A stretch of DNA of 64,000 nt from DATAES01 sp036493595. GTDB taxonomy: Bacteria > Actinomycetota > Acidimicrobiia > Acidimicrobiales > JACDCH01. A program made the position numbers and the translations under genes. Location of the stretch: the NCBI GenBank assembly GCA_036493595.1, contig DASXPN010000073.1, positions 68,265 through 132,264 on the forward strand, given 5' to 3'. Below the pieces are notes generated by a model, which saw nothing but the letters and a program-made list of their open reading frames with translations, did not search any database and was not told where the DNA came from. Below, one piece after another: positions 25,303-34,009 of this stretch (position 1 is the first letter of the stretch; each line of letters starts with the position of its first letter).

Positions 25303-26736
25303 CTACAGCGACTGCAGCAGCTCCTCACGGGTTGCCGGCCCGAGCTCTGGCTCAGCGGGCCGATTGTCGCGATCGTTGTACACGGCAACGATCTTCGTGA
25401 TGAGGTCACCGTCCCGCATGAGCGCGTCGGGCGTCGTCAACAGATTGAACGTGCGGAGGAACGCGCGCAGCACTGCTTGATCGGTACGCATCGCGGGTGC
25501 GAGCCCTTCACGCAGCACACCGCGCATGAACGCACGGGGATCGGATTCGTCACCGCTGGCCGGTGACCGGTTCTCGCGGTCGGACATGACCGCGGCGTGG
25601 TACCACGGCTCCACCTCTTCGGTGGACGCGCGCTCGTACGCGGCAACCGCGGCAACGAGATCATCCGGGCTTTGCGCGAGCGCGTCGGCCAGCAACGTCG
25701 CCTGCACCATCGCGAGCGAGCATCCGCGCCCGTAGAGCGGGTTCGTGCATGTGTGCGCATCACCGACCGCCGCGAAGCCACGCACGAGCGGCTCACCCGA
25801 CTCGTCGGTGAAGCGCCGGATCCGGTTGAGCAGCTTGGCCATGACGTGCACGGGCGTGATGGAGTCGGCGCGGTCGTCCTCGAGCCACGGCCTGGTCGCG
25901 GGTAGCAACCGTGCCGCTTGTTCGAACGTGGCCGGATCGAGCAACCGCGATCGCAACTCGTCGTCGCCGACCGGTGTCGCGAACGTGACCGAGAACGTGC
26001 GGTTGTCACCGATGAACGTCGCGTATTTGAGGTAGCCGAGGTCACCGCCGATCGGCCCTGCCTGTTCCGGCACGTCCTTGCCGTCGCGCAACCGGTAGAA
26101 CCGCGAGAGGTAGATGATCCCGGTGTCCTCGACCGTCTCCTCGATGTGGACACCCGCATCGGCGAGCCACGCAGGAACGTCGCCGCGCCGTCCGTTCGCG
26201 GCGATCACGAGATCGGCTTCGAACGTCGTCGCGACGCCGTCGACCGTCGCGTGCGCTCCGTCCACCGTCGCGTGCTCGCCATGCACCGAGCCATCCGACG
26301 TCAGCAGCGAGTTGACGACCACCCCGTCGAGCAACGACACGTGCGGTGCCTCGAGCACGGTGCGGCGTAACACCCACTCGAAGGTGGTGCGCCGGCAGGC
26401 GAGCATCACGAGGTCGTCGTCGCCTGGCTTCGGCGTCCGGTCGTCGAGTGTCTCGGGCAGGTTGGCGGTGAGCGGCCATTCGGTCGCGCCTGCTTCGTGC
26501 AGCCGTTCGAGCACGTCGGGGTAGCGATCCCGCAACAGGTTCCGCAGCCGGGCCAGCAGGGCGTGCGAGTGACGGACCTGGGGGGCTCCCCGGCGGTCCC
26601 ACTCGAAGGCTTCGTCGGGGTCGTGCGGGAGCGGGGTGCGGTCGCGCTCGAGCACGACGACCTCGTGACCCTGGCGGGAAAGGGCCAAGGCCGAGCCCAA
26701 CCCGGCGACCCCAGCGCCGATCACCAGCGTCCGCAT
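25303..26736 (-). CDS. FAD-dependent oxidoreductase/monooxygenase
   Basis: A 477-residue flavoprotein of the p-hydroxybenzoate hydroxylase/geranylgeranyl-reductase superfamily. The ADP-binding GxGxxG is VIGAGVAGLGSALALSRQG (residues 5-23). The second FAD motif is GFAAVGDAHTCTNPLYGRG, in which the usual GDA plus Pro-rich loop is conserved. A tandem HATVDG repeat (near 155-167) is a small local duplication. Substrate unknown. The start codon lies 12 bp from the first CIRCE element, so HrcA could also affect this gene. ATG at 26736. Confidence 0.8.
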   Translation of the reverse strand: MRTLVIGAGVAGLGSALALSRQGHEVVVLERDRTPLPHDPDEAFEWDRRGAPQVRHSHALLARLRNLLRDRYPDVLERLHEAGATEWPLTANLPETLDDRTPKPGDDDLVMLACRRTTFEWVLRRTVLEAPHVSLLDGVVVNSLLTSDGSVHGEHATVDGAHATVDGVATTFEADLVIAANGRRGDVPAWLADAGVHIEETVEDTGIIYLSRFYRLRDGKDVPEQAGPIGGDLGYLKYATFIGDNRTFSVTFATPVGDDELRSRLLDPATFEQAARLLPATRPWLEDDRADSITPVHVMAKLLNRIRRFTDESGEPLVRGFAAVGDAHTCTNPLYGRGCSLAMVQATLLADALAQSPDDLVAAVAAYERASTEEVEPWYHAAVMSDRENRSPASGDESDPRAFMRGVLREGLAPAMRTDQAVLRAFLRTFNLLTTPDALMRDGDLITKIVAVYNDRDNRPAEPELGPATREELLQSL

Positions 26737-26748
26737 GCGGGACAGTCT

Positions 26749-26775
26749 TTAGCACTCGGCCTGTGCGGTTGCTAA
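26749..26775 (+). promoter_or_regulatory. CIRCE-like HrcA operator 1
   Basis: TTAGCACTC-N9-GGTTGCTAA. The left arm matches the CIRCE consensus exactly; the right arm differs from GAGTGCTAA at two positions. The spacer is the canonical 9 bp. It lies between the divergent FAD oxidoreductase and groEL starts, 48 bp upstream of a second copy. Confidence 0.8.
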
Positions 26776-26796
26776 AGCCGGTTCGGCATGGTTGGA

Positions 26797-26823
26797 TTAG
26801 CAGTCGCGAATGGAGAGTGCCAA
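26797..26823 (+). promoter_or_regulatory. CIRCE-like HrcA operator 2
   Basis: TTAGCAGTC-N9-GAGTGCCAA. Each arm differs from the CIRCE consensus (TTAGCACTC / GAGTGCTAA) at one position and the spacer is exactly 9 bp. It lies 47 bp upstream of the groEL start, in the expected operator position, and points to heat-shock repression by HrcA. Confidence 0.85.
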
Positions 26824-26870
26824 CCACTCCCACACGAAGACCCCCAACGAGGACCCCAACGGAGGGATCG

Positions 26871-28493
26871 ATGCCGAAGATCATCGCGTTCGACGAGGAA
26901 GCCCGCCGCTCACTCGAGGCCGGCATGAACAAGCTGGCCGACGCGGTGCGCGTCACGCTCGGGCCCAAGGGCCGAAACGTCGTACTCGAGAAGAAGTGGG
27001 GCGCGCCGACGATCACCAAGGACGGTGTGTCGGTCGCCAAGGAGATCGAGCTCGAGGACCCGTACGAGAAGATCGGCGCCGAGCTCGTCAAAGAAGTCGC
27101 GAAGAAGACCGACGACGTGGCCGGTGACGGCACCACGACCGCCACGGTTCTCGCGTGGGCCATGGTTCGTGAGGGCCTGCGCAACGTCGCGGCCGGCGCC
27201 AACCCGATGTCGCTGAAGAAGGGCATCGAGGCCGCGGTCGAGGCGGCGGTCGCCAACCTCGCGACGCTGTCGAAGGACGTGGAGTCGAAGGATCAGATCG
27301 CGCAGGTCGCGTCGATCTCGGCCAACAACGACTCCGAGATCGGCGAGCTCATCGCCGACGCCATCGACAAGGTCGGCAAGGACGGTGTGATCACCGTCGA
27401 AGAGTCGAACACGATGGGCATGGAGCTCGAGTTCACCGAGGGCATGCGGTTCGACAAGGGCTACATCTCGCCCTACTTCGTCACCGACCCCGACCGGATG
27501 GAGAGCGTGCTCGACGACCCGTACGTCCTGCTCGTCGGCTCGAAGATCTCGGCCGTGCGTGATCTGCTTCCGGTGCTCGAGAAGGTCATGCAGTCGGGCA
27601 AGCCGCTCGCCGTCGTGGCCGAGGACGTCGAGGGCGAGGCACTCGCCACCGTCGTCGTCAACAAGATCCGCGGCACGTTCAAGTCGGTGGCCGTGAAGGC
27701 CCCAGGCTTCGGCGAGCGCCGCAAGGCGATGCTGCAGGACATGGCGATCCTCACCGGTGGTCAGGTCATCACCGAGGAGGTCGGCCTCAAGCTCGAGAAC
27801 ACGACGCTCGATCTGCTCGGCCGGGCCCGCAAGATCGTCGTCACCAAGGACGAGACGACGATCGTCGAGGGTGCCGGCAGCGAGGAAGAGATCAAGGGTC
27901 GCATCCAGCAGATCAAGAACGAGATCGACAACACGGACTCGGACTACGACCGCGAGAAGCTGCAAGAGCGTCTCGCGAAGCTGTCCGGTGGGGTTGCGGT
28001 GCTGAAGGTGGGCGCGGCCACCGAGGTCGAGCTCAAGGAGAAGAAGCACCGCATCGAGGACGCCGTCTCGACGACGAAGGCAGCCGTCGAGGAGGGCATC
28101 GTTCCCGGCGGTGGCGTGGCGCTGCTGCGCTCGCAGACGTCGATCCTCACGGCGGCCGAGAAGCTCGACGGCGACGAGTCGACCGGGGCGAAGATCGTCG
28201 CCAAGTCGGTCGAGGAGCCGCTCAAGCAGATCGCGGTCAACGCCGGTCTCGAGGGTGGTGTCGTCGTCGAGAAGGTGAAGAACCTCGACGGCTCGAACGG
28301 CCTCAACGCCGCCACCGGCGTCTACGAGGATCTGCTGAAGGCCGGCGTCCCGGACGCCACCAAGGTGACCCGGTCGGCCCTCCAGAACGCAGCCTCGATC
28401 GCGGCGCTGTTCCTCACCACCGAGGCAGTCATCGCCGACAAGCCGGAGGACAAGGGCCCGGCCATGCCTGGCGGCGGCATGGAGGACTTCTAG
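26871..28493 (+). CDS. groEL: 60 kDa chaperonin GroEL (no adjacent groES)
   Basis: A 540-residue chaperonin that folds proteins in an ATP-driven double ring. DGTTTATVLAWAMV holds the ATP-site DGTTT motif, and the protein ends in the GGM-type tail (PAMPGGGMEDF). All lengths are standard. ATG at 26871 is preceded by GGAGGG, and two CIRCE operators lie upstream. There is no groES in front, so this corresponds to the separate groEL copy that actinobacteria often have in addition to a groESL operon. The stop codon overlaps the convergent SpoIID-domain gene at CTAG. Confidence 0.96.
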   Translation: MPKIIAFDEEARRSLEAGMNKLADAVRVTLGPKGRNVVLEKKWGAPTITKDGVSVAKEIELEDPYEKIGAELVKEVAKKTDDVAGDGTTTATVLAWAMVREGLRNVAAGANPMSLKKGIEAAVEAAVANLATLSKDVESKDQIAQVASISANNDSEIGELIADAIDKVGKDGVITVEESNTMGMELEFTEGMRFDKGYISPYFVTDPDRMESVLDDPYVLLVGSKISAVRDLLPVLEKVMQSGKPLAVVAEDVEGEALATVVVNKIRGTFKSVAVKAPGFGERRKAMLQDMAILTGGQVITEEVGLKLENTTLDLLGRARKIVVTKDETTIVEGAGSEEEIKGRIQQIKNEIDNTDSDYDREKLQERLAKLSGGVAVLKVGAATEVELKEKKHRIEDAVSTTKAAVEEGIVPGGGVALLRSQTSILTAAEKLDGDESTGAKIVAKSVEEPLKQIAVNAGLEGGVVVEKVKNLDGSNGLNAATGVYEDLLKAGVPDATKVTRSALQNAASIAALFLTTEAVIADKPEDKGPAMPGGGMEDF

Positions 28494-30544
28494 TCCTCTG
28501 AGGTTCTCCGCAACCTCAGTCGTACGGTCGGCCGGTCCTTCGGGGCCGGCCGATCCGCGTCCGGGGGAGGTTCGAACAGCGGGGTCCAGCTCGGATCCGG
28601 CGGCGGCCAGGCGGCGGTGCTCGCAGGGGTGACTGCGTCTGAGGGCACGTTGTCTGAGGGCACGTTGTCGGAGGGCACGGTGTCGGCCAGCGCAGCGGGC
28701 GTCGTGGGCGGCAGGTTGGCTGCTTGGCCGGGGCGAGCGAAGAAGAGGGAGATCCGCGGTCTCGGACGCGGCGGGCCGCTGGGAGGGTCGCGCCACGGTT
28801 CGGGCCACGTTCGACGGTCGGCGAACAGCGGCACGAACGGGCCGGGCATGCCGTACTCACGTATGCCGAGCGCGGTCGCCAGCGCGACGAGGAGCAGCGC
28901 GATCCACGTCGCGGGACGGTCGAGGAGGTCGGTCGTCGCCGCGTGGGTGCTGCGGGCCAGCGACAACAGGCTGTTGCCCCAGTCACGCATACCGCTGATG
29001 TCAGCGGTGTTCTGCGCGGCAACCGTCTGACCGGAGAGCGCAGCCTGGCGGATGGTGGCAGCGTCGTCCGGCAGGGCCTGGATCGCACCGCCATCGGCTG
29101 GGGGCGGCGGCGGGTTGTTGTCGGTGCCGATGGTCGGCTGGAACAGCGTCGAACGCAGTCCCAGGTGCGACGCGAATTGACGACCGTCGACGACCGCAGG
29201 CCCGCTCGACCCGTCGATCGTGACCTGCAGGGCGCGCCCCGAAGGCCCGGGCTGCGAGACGACGACGTTCGAGACTGTCCCCTGGTAGCCGAACCGTGAC
29301 GCGATGTCGGTGAGCGACACTTCGGTTCGCCACGGCAGCGGGTCCGGCGTGTTGTAACGCACGACCGTCAAGTACGGGTACGCGCCATCCGGACTGCCGA
29401 ACCCCTCGAGTGTCGTCGCGGTGATGCCACCCGCGTCAGCGGAGTACACGGTCGACGCCAGCGCGCCGCCGTAGGTCACGACCTGTCCGGTCGTCGCGTC
29501 GACCGCCGCGTTCTGGCCCGCCGTCTCGCGATCCGCACCGATGTAGACCTGGCACAAGTCGTAGTCGCACAACTCACCGCTGAACGACATCGCCCGCAGC
29601 GCGTAGGTGCGGGCCGCGACGGTCTGTGCCGCGATCGCTTCGAGCGGCCAGCTGCTCGGGACCTCTCCCATACCGCGGAGGTATGACTCGACGTCGAGCT
29701 GGTTCACGAGACGAAGGGGACCGCCGTCCGCCGTGGCCTCGATCATCCCGCGGTAGTGCCGGCCGCGTTCGGCCACGCCTGTCGTGGCGCCGTCCGCAGG
29801 GACGGCCCACAGCGGTGTGCTCGACGTGTTCGACGCGGGCGGCGGCGGTGGGGTGGTGTCGGTCGGCGGAGTCGTCGTCGTGCCCGGAGGCTGGGGCGTC
29901 TGAGGAGGCGGCGTCGTCGCCGGTTGCGGCACGGTCGTCGTGCACACGATGCAGCCACCGCCGGGCGGCGGAGAACCCCCGCCACCACCAGTGGTGGGAG
30001 GTGGGCACGTGATGCCGGGCAGCACGCAGCTTGGTGTCTGCTCGGCGCCTTGCGGGCTCTGCCACACCACCGGCTCGCTCGCCGCCTGGGCCGTGACTCC
30101 GCCGGTCACGTGGTACGCGCCGTCGTAGCTGACGATCACCGATCCGCCAGGGCCGACCGATACCGGGAAACCCGCGGCCTGGTCACCGTCGGGCGCGCTG
30201 CGGATCTCGCCGCCGTTGGGAAACGTGAGGGTCGATTGGCCGTTGGGCGACGTGAACACGGACACTCGCACGGTCTGATCGCCGACAGTGGCCAACGTGG
30301 TGCCGGGGTAGAACGTGCCGAGGATGCTTTCGTGGCTGGCGCCGGCGTCGGCCATGTACTTGGCGCCCCACTGCGCCAGCCCGACGCCATGTCCGAAACC
30401 CTTGCCGTCGAGGTAGACGACCGGTGTACCCGTCTGGGCGCGAGCCGGGGAAGGGGCGACCATGAAGGCCGCAACGGCGAGAAAAAGGATTAAGACCCCT
30501 CGGCGCACGTACCTATCGAACCAGAGAACTCGGACGGTTCCCAT
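28490..30544 (-). CDS. SpoIID/LytB-domain secreted protein with C-terminal membrane helix
   Basis: A 684-residue exported protein. A signal peptide or anchor (RRGVLILFLAVAAFMVAPSPARA) is followed by an N-terminal part of the SpoIID domain (GKGFGHGVGLAQWGAKYM). A long Gly/Pro/Thr-rich insertion with two Cys comes next, and then the domain core (LDVESYLRGMGEVPSSWPLEAI, written here in part as ESYLRGMGEVP; AARTYAL; YSADAGG). A helix at about 575 (WIALLLVALATALGI) and a Pro-rich cytoplasmic-looking tail follow. SpoIID proteins cleave peptidoglycan glycans. The conserved glutamate candidate is in MGEVP. ATG at 30544; a 16-residue N-terminal extension to 30592 is possible. Confidence 0.8.
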   Translation of the reverse strand: MGTVRVLWFDRYVRRGVLILFLAVAAFMVAPSPARAQTGTPVVYLDGKGFGHGVGLAQWGAKYMADAGASHESILGTFYPGTTLATVGDQTVRVSVFTSPNGQSTLTFPNGGEIRSAPDGDQAAGFPVSVGPGGSVIVSYDGAYHVTGGVTAQAASEPVVWQSPQGAEQTPSCVLPGITCPPPTTGGGGGSPPPGGGCIVCTTTVPQPATTPPPQTPQPPGTTTTPPTDTTPPPPPASNTSSTPLWAVPADGATTGVAERGRHYRGMIEATADGGPLRLVNQLDVESYLRGMGEVPSSWPLEAIAAQTVAARTYALRAMSFSGELCDYDLCQVYIGADRETAGQNAAVDATTGQVVTYGGALASTVYSADAGGITATTLEGFGSPDGAYPYLTVVRYNTPDPLPWRTEVSLTDIASRFGYQGTVSNVVVSQPGPSGRALQVTIDGSSGPAVVDGRQFASHLGLRSTLFQPTIGTDNNPPPPPADGGAIQALPDDAATIRQAALSGQTVAAQNTADISGMRDWGNSLLSLARSTHAATTDLLDRPATWIALLLVALATALGIREYGMPGPFVPLFADRRTWPEPWRDPPSGPPRPRPRISLFFARPGQAANLPPTTPAALADTVPSDNVPSDNVPSDAVTPASTAAWPPPDPSWTPLFEPPPDADRPAPKDRPTVRLRLRRTSED
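28498..28519. terminator. Hairpin at the groEL 3' end
   Basis: CTGAGGTT-CTCCGC-AACCTCAG is a perfect 8-bp stem with a 6-nt loop, five bases after the groEL stop. There is no long T tract. It lies inside the 3' end of the convergent SpoIID-domain gene and could end transcription from either side. Confidence 0.5.
28637..28681. repeat. Three 15-bp tandem repeats inside the SpoIID-domain gene
   Basis: GTCTGAGGGCACGTT is repeated at 28637-28651 and 28652-28666, with a slightly diverged third copy at 28667-28681. On the coding (minus) strand it encodes the pentapeptide repeat NVPSD in the disordered tail. The frame is kept, so copy number could vary without breaking the gene. Confidence 0.75.
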
Positions 30545-30611
30545 GACCCGATCAGGTCTTTTTCTGGACCGGCGACCGCATGTCCTGCCCATTTCGTAGC
30601 CTGCGATCTCG

Positions 30612-31412
30612 ATGAGCCGGCGTCGCAGCGAGCGTGTGCTCGTGCACCGAGTCGAGAACGGCCACGCTCCGAAGCGGCTTCCTGACGAATTGATCGTCGA
30701 GGAGCCGCTCGAGATCCGCCTCGACGGTCACTTGGTGGCCACGACCATGCGGACGCCGGGCAACGACTTCGAGCTGGCGGCCGGGCTGTGCTTCACCGAC
30801 GGACTGCTCGCGGACGCGGCCGTGACCACGTGTCGCTACTGCGAGGACGGTCGCAACGCGATGGAGGGCAACTTCAACATCGTGACAGTGGAGACAGGCG
30901 GCCGCGCCCCTGTTCCTCAGCCCCGGCTCACGCCGACGACGTCGTCGTGCGGGCTGTGCGGCTCGACGTCGATCGACGATCTACGTGCACGGCTGCAGCC
31001 GCTCGACGTGGAGCCGATGCCGCTCGAACTCCTCGCCTCGATGCCCGACCGGGTTCGCGCCGGCCAGACGCTGTTCGACCGGACCGGCGGTGTCCACGCG
31101 GCCGCGGCCTTCGATCTCACCGGCACGCCGATCGTCGTGCGCGAGGACATCGGCCGCCACAATGCGGTCGACAAGGTCATCGGCCGGATGCTGCTCGACG
31201 GCATGTTGCCTGCCGCCGAGCTCGGCCTCTGGGTGAGCGGCCGGGCCAGCTTCGAGATCGTGCAGAAGGCATGGGCCGGCGGGTTCGCGGCGCTCGTGGC
31301 CGTGAGCGCGCCCTCGAACCTCGCGGTCGAGGCGGCGCGGGCGGCGGGCTTGACGCTCGCCGGGTTCGCTCGCCCCCAAAGGTTGAACATCTACGCACCG
31401 GCCGATCTCTGA
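30612..31412 (+). CDS. fdhD: Formate dehydrogenase accessory sulfurtransferase FdhD
   Basis: A 266-residue protein that passes sulfur from a cysteine desulfurase to the molybdenum cofactor of formate dehydrogenase. The essential Cys pair is C113 and C116 in SSCGLCGS. VREDIGRHNAVDKVIGRML is the GDP-like ligand segment and the protein ends QRLNIYAP as the family does. EEPLEIRLDG opens the fold. Its presence implies a formate dehydrogenase elsewhere in the genome. ATG at 30612, divergent from the SpoIID-domain gene. Confidence 0.93.
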   Translation: MSRRRSERVLVHRVENGHAPKRLPDELIVEEPLEIRLDGHLVATTMRTPGNDFELAAGLCFTDGLLADAAVTTCRYCEDGRNAMEGNFNIVTVETGGRAPVPQPRLTPTTSSCGLCGSTSIDDLRARLQPLDVEPMPLELLASMPDRVRAGQTLFDRTGGVHAAAAFDLTGTPIVVREDIGRHNAVDKVIGRMLLDGMLPAAELGLWVSGRASFEIVQKAWAGGFAALVAVSAPSNLAVEAARAAGLTLAGFARPQRLNIYAPADL

Positions 31413-31471
31413 CGCGGCGTGCCCGGATCGTCGATGCCGGGCGTCAGCGGAGGGGTTCGTAGAATCCCGGC

Positions 31472-32158
31472 GTGCCACAACAGCTGACGCCCGCGACGGG
31501 CTGGGGCGTGCTGCATCTGTTCTGCAAGCCCACCCCCTTTGCCGATCCGGAGGCGATCAGGGCGGCGGTCAAGGCATGCATGGCCGACGAGCACCAGGTC
31601 GTCACAGTGGGGCTGCTCGGTCACAAGGCCGATCTCGCGTTCATGGCGCTCGGCCCGGATCTGTGGCGGCTGCGCGTCCTGCAGAGCGAGCTCACGGCCG
31701 CCGGTCTCGACGTCGTCGACTCGTATGTGTCGCTGACCGAGATCTCCGAGTACGCGGCCGGCGTGCCGGAGGAGTTGAAGCAACGTCGGCTCTATCCGCA
31801 ACTGCCGCCCGAGGGAAAACCGGCGTGGTGCTTCTATCCGATGTCGAAGCGACGCAAGGTCGGCCAGAACTGGTACACGCTGCCGTTCGACGAGCGCGAC
31901 CAACTGATGCGCGGGCATGGCAAGACGGGGCGCACGTTCTCCGGACGGGTCCTGCAACTGATCACCGGGTCGACCGGTGTGGACGACTGGGAGTGGGGCG
32001 TCACTCTGTTCGCCGAACGTCCTGACGATCTCAAGGACGTCGTCTACACCATGCGATTCGACGAAGCCTCCGCCATCTACGCCGAGTTCGGTGCGTTCTT
32101 CACCGGACTCGTCGTGCCCGTCGACGAGTTGTTGGAGTCACTCGGGCTGACGTCGTGA
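31472..32158 (+). CDS. hemQ: Coproheme decarboxylase HemQ (chlorite dismutase family)
   Basis: A 228-residue enzyme of the last step of coproporphyrin-dependent haem synthesis, converting coproheme to haem b. The family core is FYPMSKRR (121-128), then NWYTLPFDERDQLMRGHGKT. Y135 corresponds to the catalytic tyrosine expected in actinobacterial HemQ, and H149 is a candidate haem-pocket residue. True chlorite dismutases carry a distal Arg in a different context, so HemQ is preferred. The start is GTG at 31472. The stop overlaps the next gene as GTGA. Confidence 0.9.
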   Translation: MPQQLTPATGWGVLHLFCKPTPFADPEAIRAAVKACMADEHQVVTVGLLGHKADLAFMALGPDLWRLRVLQSELTAAGLDVVDSYVSLTEISEYAAGVPEELKQRRLYPQLPPEGKPAWCFYPMSKRRKVGQNWYTLPFDERDQLMRGHGKTGRTFSGRVLQLITGSTGVDDWEWGVTLFAERPDDLKDVVYTMRFDEASAIYAEFGAFFTGLVVPVDELLESLGLTS

Positions 32159-32520
32159 CGCGTGAGGAACAGAAGCCGACCATCACGTTCGGCAAGTTCC
32201 AGAACGTCGACATGCGTGTCGCGCTCGTGCAGTCGGCACCACTCGCGAGCGGCACCAACGCACCATCGAGGCTCGTGACACTCGACGTCGGTCATCTCGG
32301 TACGCGGCAATCGGTCGCGCAGTTCGCGCTTGTCGACGAGTCCGACCTCGTCGGCAAGCACGTCATCGCGTGCGTGAACCTCGCGCCGCGCCAGATCGGC
32401 GCGCATCTCTCCGAAGTGCTCGTGTTGGGCGTACTTCATCCGGACACTCCGGAAGGTCAAGCCCAAGCGCTGCCGCTACTTGCGGCCGATCGCGCCAACC
32501 CCGGCGACCGCGTCTTCTAA
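32155..32520 (+). CDS. tRNA-binding-domain protein (CsaA/EMAP-II type OB fold)
   Basis: A 121-residue single-domain protein with the tRNA_bind OB fold. ITFGKFQNVDMRVALV opens the domain, SRLVTLDVG is strand 2, LVGKHVIACVNLAPRQIG is the loop unique to this family and SEVLVLGVL ends it. Relatives act as CsaA chaperones or as stand-alone tRNA-binding modules. The start is GTG at 32155, overlapping hemQ by 4 bp. A role in haem synthesis is not indicated by the sequence itself. Confidence 0.82.
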   Translation: MTREEQKPTITFGKFQNVDMRVALVQSAPLASGTNAPSRLVTLDVGHLGTRQSVAQFALVDESDLVGKHVIACVNLAPRQIGAHLSEVLVLGVLHPDTPEGQAQALPLLAADRANPGDRVF

Positions 32521-32574
32521 CCACGCCGAGCGACGTCAAGCGATCGTCGCGCGGCGCGGCACTACAGTCCGCCG

Positions 32575-34005
32575 GTGGTGGGTGGGAAGCTCGGTTCGAC
32601 GAAGCGTCGACTACTTGTCGCGGCGATCCTCGCCGGGCTGATCGCCGCGATCCAACTGTTCGGGCCCGCGGCCGGCGCGCAGCAACCGTCGTCGTCTTCG
32701 TCTTCGTTGTCGTCGACCTCGGACACCGGCTCGTCGTCATCATCCGGCACGGCCAGCGACTCGTCGTCATCGACGGGCACCGAGTCGTCGTCCAACCCGG
32801 CGGGCACGTCGGTACACGGCACTCTGATCGACAGGAAGGGCACCGCCGACACGAAGGACGATCAGCCCGTCAAGGACGTGAAGATCACCGTCAGCAAGGC
32901 GAGCGGTGAGCCGGTCGGGTCGGCGACGACCGACGAGGAGGGCAAGTACTCCATCGACGTACCGTCCGGTGAGGGCGCCTACACCGCGCAACTCGACACG
33001 AGCACGTTGCCGAAGGGCGTCAAGCTCCCCGAGAGCGCGGCGACGTTGAGCTTCCAGCTCGGGCCCGGTCAGTCGCGCATCCTGCTGTTCGACCTCAATG
33101 CGGCGACCCGGGTCACGACCGGCAAGTTCGACGAGTTCCTACAAGCCATCGTCGACGGTACGAACTTCGGTCTGATCATCGCGTTGTGCGCGGTTGGCCT
33201 GTCGCTGATCTACGGCACGACCGGGCTCGTGAACTTTGCACATGGCGAGCTGGTGACACTCGGGGCCATCGTCGCCTACTACTTCAACCACGACTTCGGA
33301 TGGGCGTTGCTCATCGCCGCGCCCGCGGCCGTGTTCGTCGTCGCATGCGGCGGCTGGCTCCTCGACGCCGGCTTCTGGGGCCCGTTGCGCAGGCGCGGCA
33401 CCGGGCACATCGCGCAGATGGTCATCTCGATCGGGCTCGCGCTCGCACTGCTGAACCTGTACCTGTACACGTTCGGCGGCATCACCAGGCCGTACACCGA
33501 CTACCACGCGCAGCCGGCGTGGTCGATCGGCAACATCGACCTGGCGCCGAAGAAGTTCATCAGCACGGTGATCAGCTTCGTCGTGCTCATCGCGGTCGCG
33601 GTCGCGCTGCAACGCACCCGCACCGGTAAGGCGATGCGCGCCATCTCCGACAATCCCGATCTCGCCTCGTCGTCAGGCATCAATGTCGATTCGGTGATCC
33701 GGCTCGTGTGGATGTTCGGCGCCGGCCTGGCGGCCCTTGGCGGCATCCTCTTCTCGGTCAGTCAGGACGTGAACTTCGAGGAGGGTTCGTCGATCCTGTT
33801 GCTGCTGTTCGCCGCGATCACGCTCGGCGGCCTCGGTACGGCCTACGGCGCGCTCGTCGGCGGCTTCGTCGTCGGCCTGTTCGTCAACGTGTCGACGGTG
33901 TGGATCCCGACCGAGCTGAAGAATGTCGGCGCGTTGGTGGTGTTGATCCTCGTGTTGCTGGTTCGTCCGCAGGGCATCCTCGGCAGATCAGAGCGGGTGG
34001 GGTAG
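32575..34005 (+). CDS. livH: LivH-type permease fused to an N-terminal secreted beta-sandwich domain
   Basis: A 476-residue protein with two parts. Residues 180-476 are a branched-chain amino acid ABC permease (IYGTTGLVNFAHGELVTLGA, then AAITLGGLGTAYGALVGG). Residues 13-35 form a signal or anchor, 37-76 are almost pure Ser/Thr, and 77-170 resemble a carboxypeptidase-regulatory or prealbumin-like beta-sandwich (VKDVKITVSKASGEPVG, then TTDEEGKYSIDVPSG). Ordinary LivH proteins are about 290-310 residues and start at the first permease helix. The start is GTG at 32575; with no internal start of similar quality, the fusion looks real. First gene of livHMGF. Confidence 0.88.
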   Translation: MVGGKLGSTKRRLLVAAILAGLIAAIQLFGPAAGAQQPSSSSSSLSSTSDTGSSSSSGTASDSSSSTGTESSSNPAGTSVHGTLIDRKGTADTKDDQPVKDVKITVSKASGEPVGSATTDEEGKYSIDVPSGEGAYTAQLDTSTLPKGVKLPESAATLSFQLGPGQSRILLFDLNAATRVTTGKFDEFLQAIVDGTNFGLIIALCAVGLSLIYGTTGLVNFAHGELVTLGAIVAYYFNHDFGWALLIAAPAAVFVVACGGWLLDAGFWGPLRRRGTGHIAQMVISIGLALALLNLYLYTFGGITRPYTDYHAQPAWSIGNIDLAPKKFISTVISFVVLIAVAVALQRTRTGKAMRAISDNPDLASSSGINVDSVIRLVWMFGAGLAALGGILFSVSQDVNFEEGSSILLLLFAAITLGGLGTAYGALVGGFVVGLFVNVSTVWIPTELKNVGALVVLILVLLVRPQGILGRSERVG

Positions 34006-34009
34006 GCGT

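Noticed and set aside
26910..28808. A 632-codon minus-strand frame opposite groEL
   Set aside because: It is wholly antisense to groEL; its Asp/Leu/Arg-rich composition is the mirror of groEL codon bias.
30593..30611. A separate promoter element between the SpoIID-domain gene and fdhD
   Set aside because: The gap is too short to judge and no box pair is convincing.
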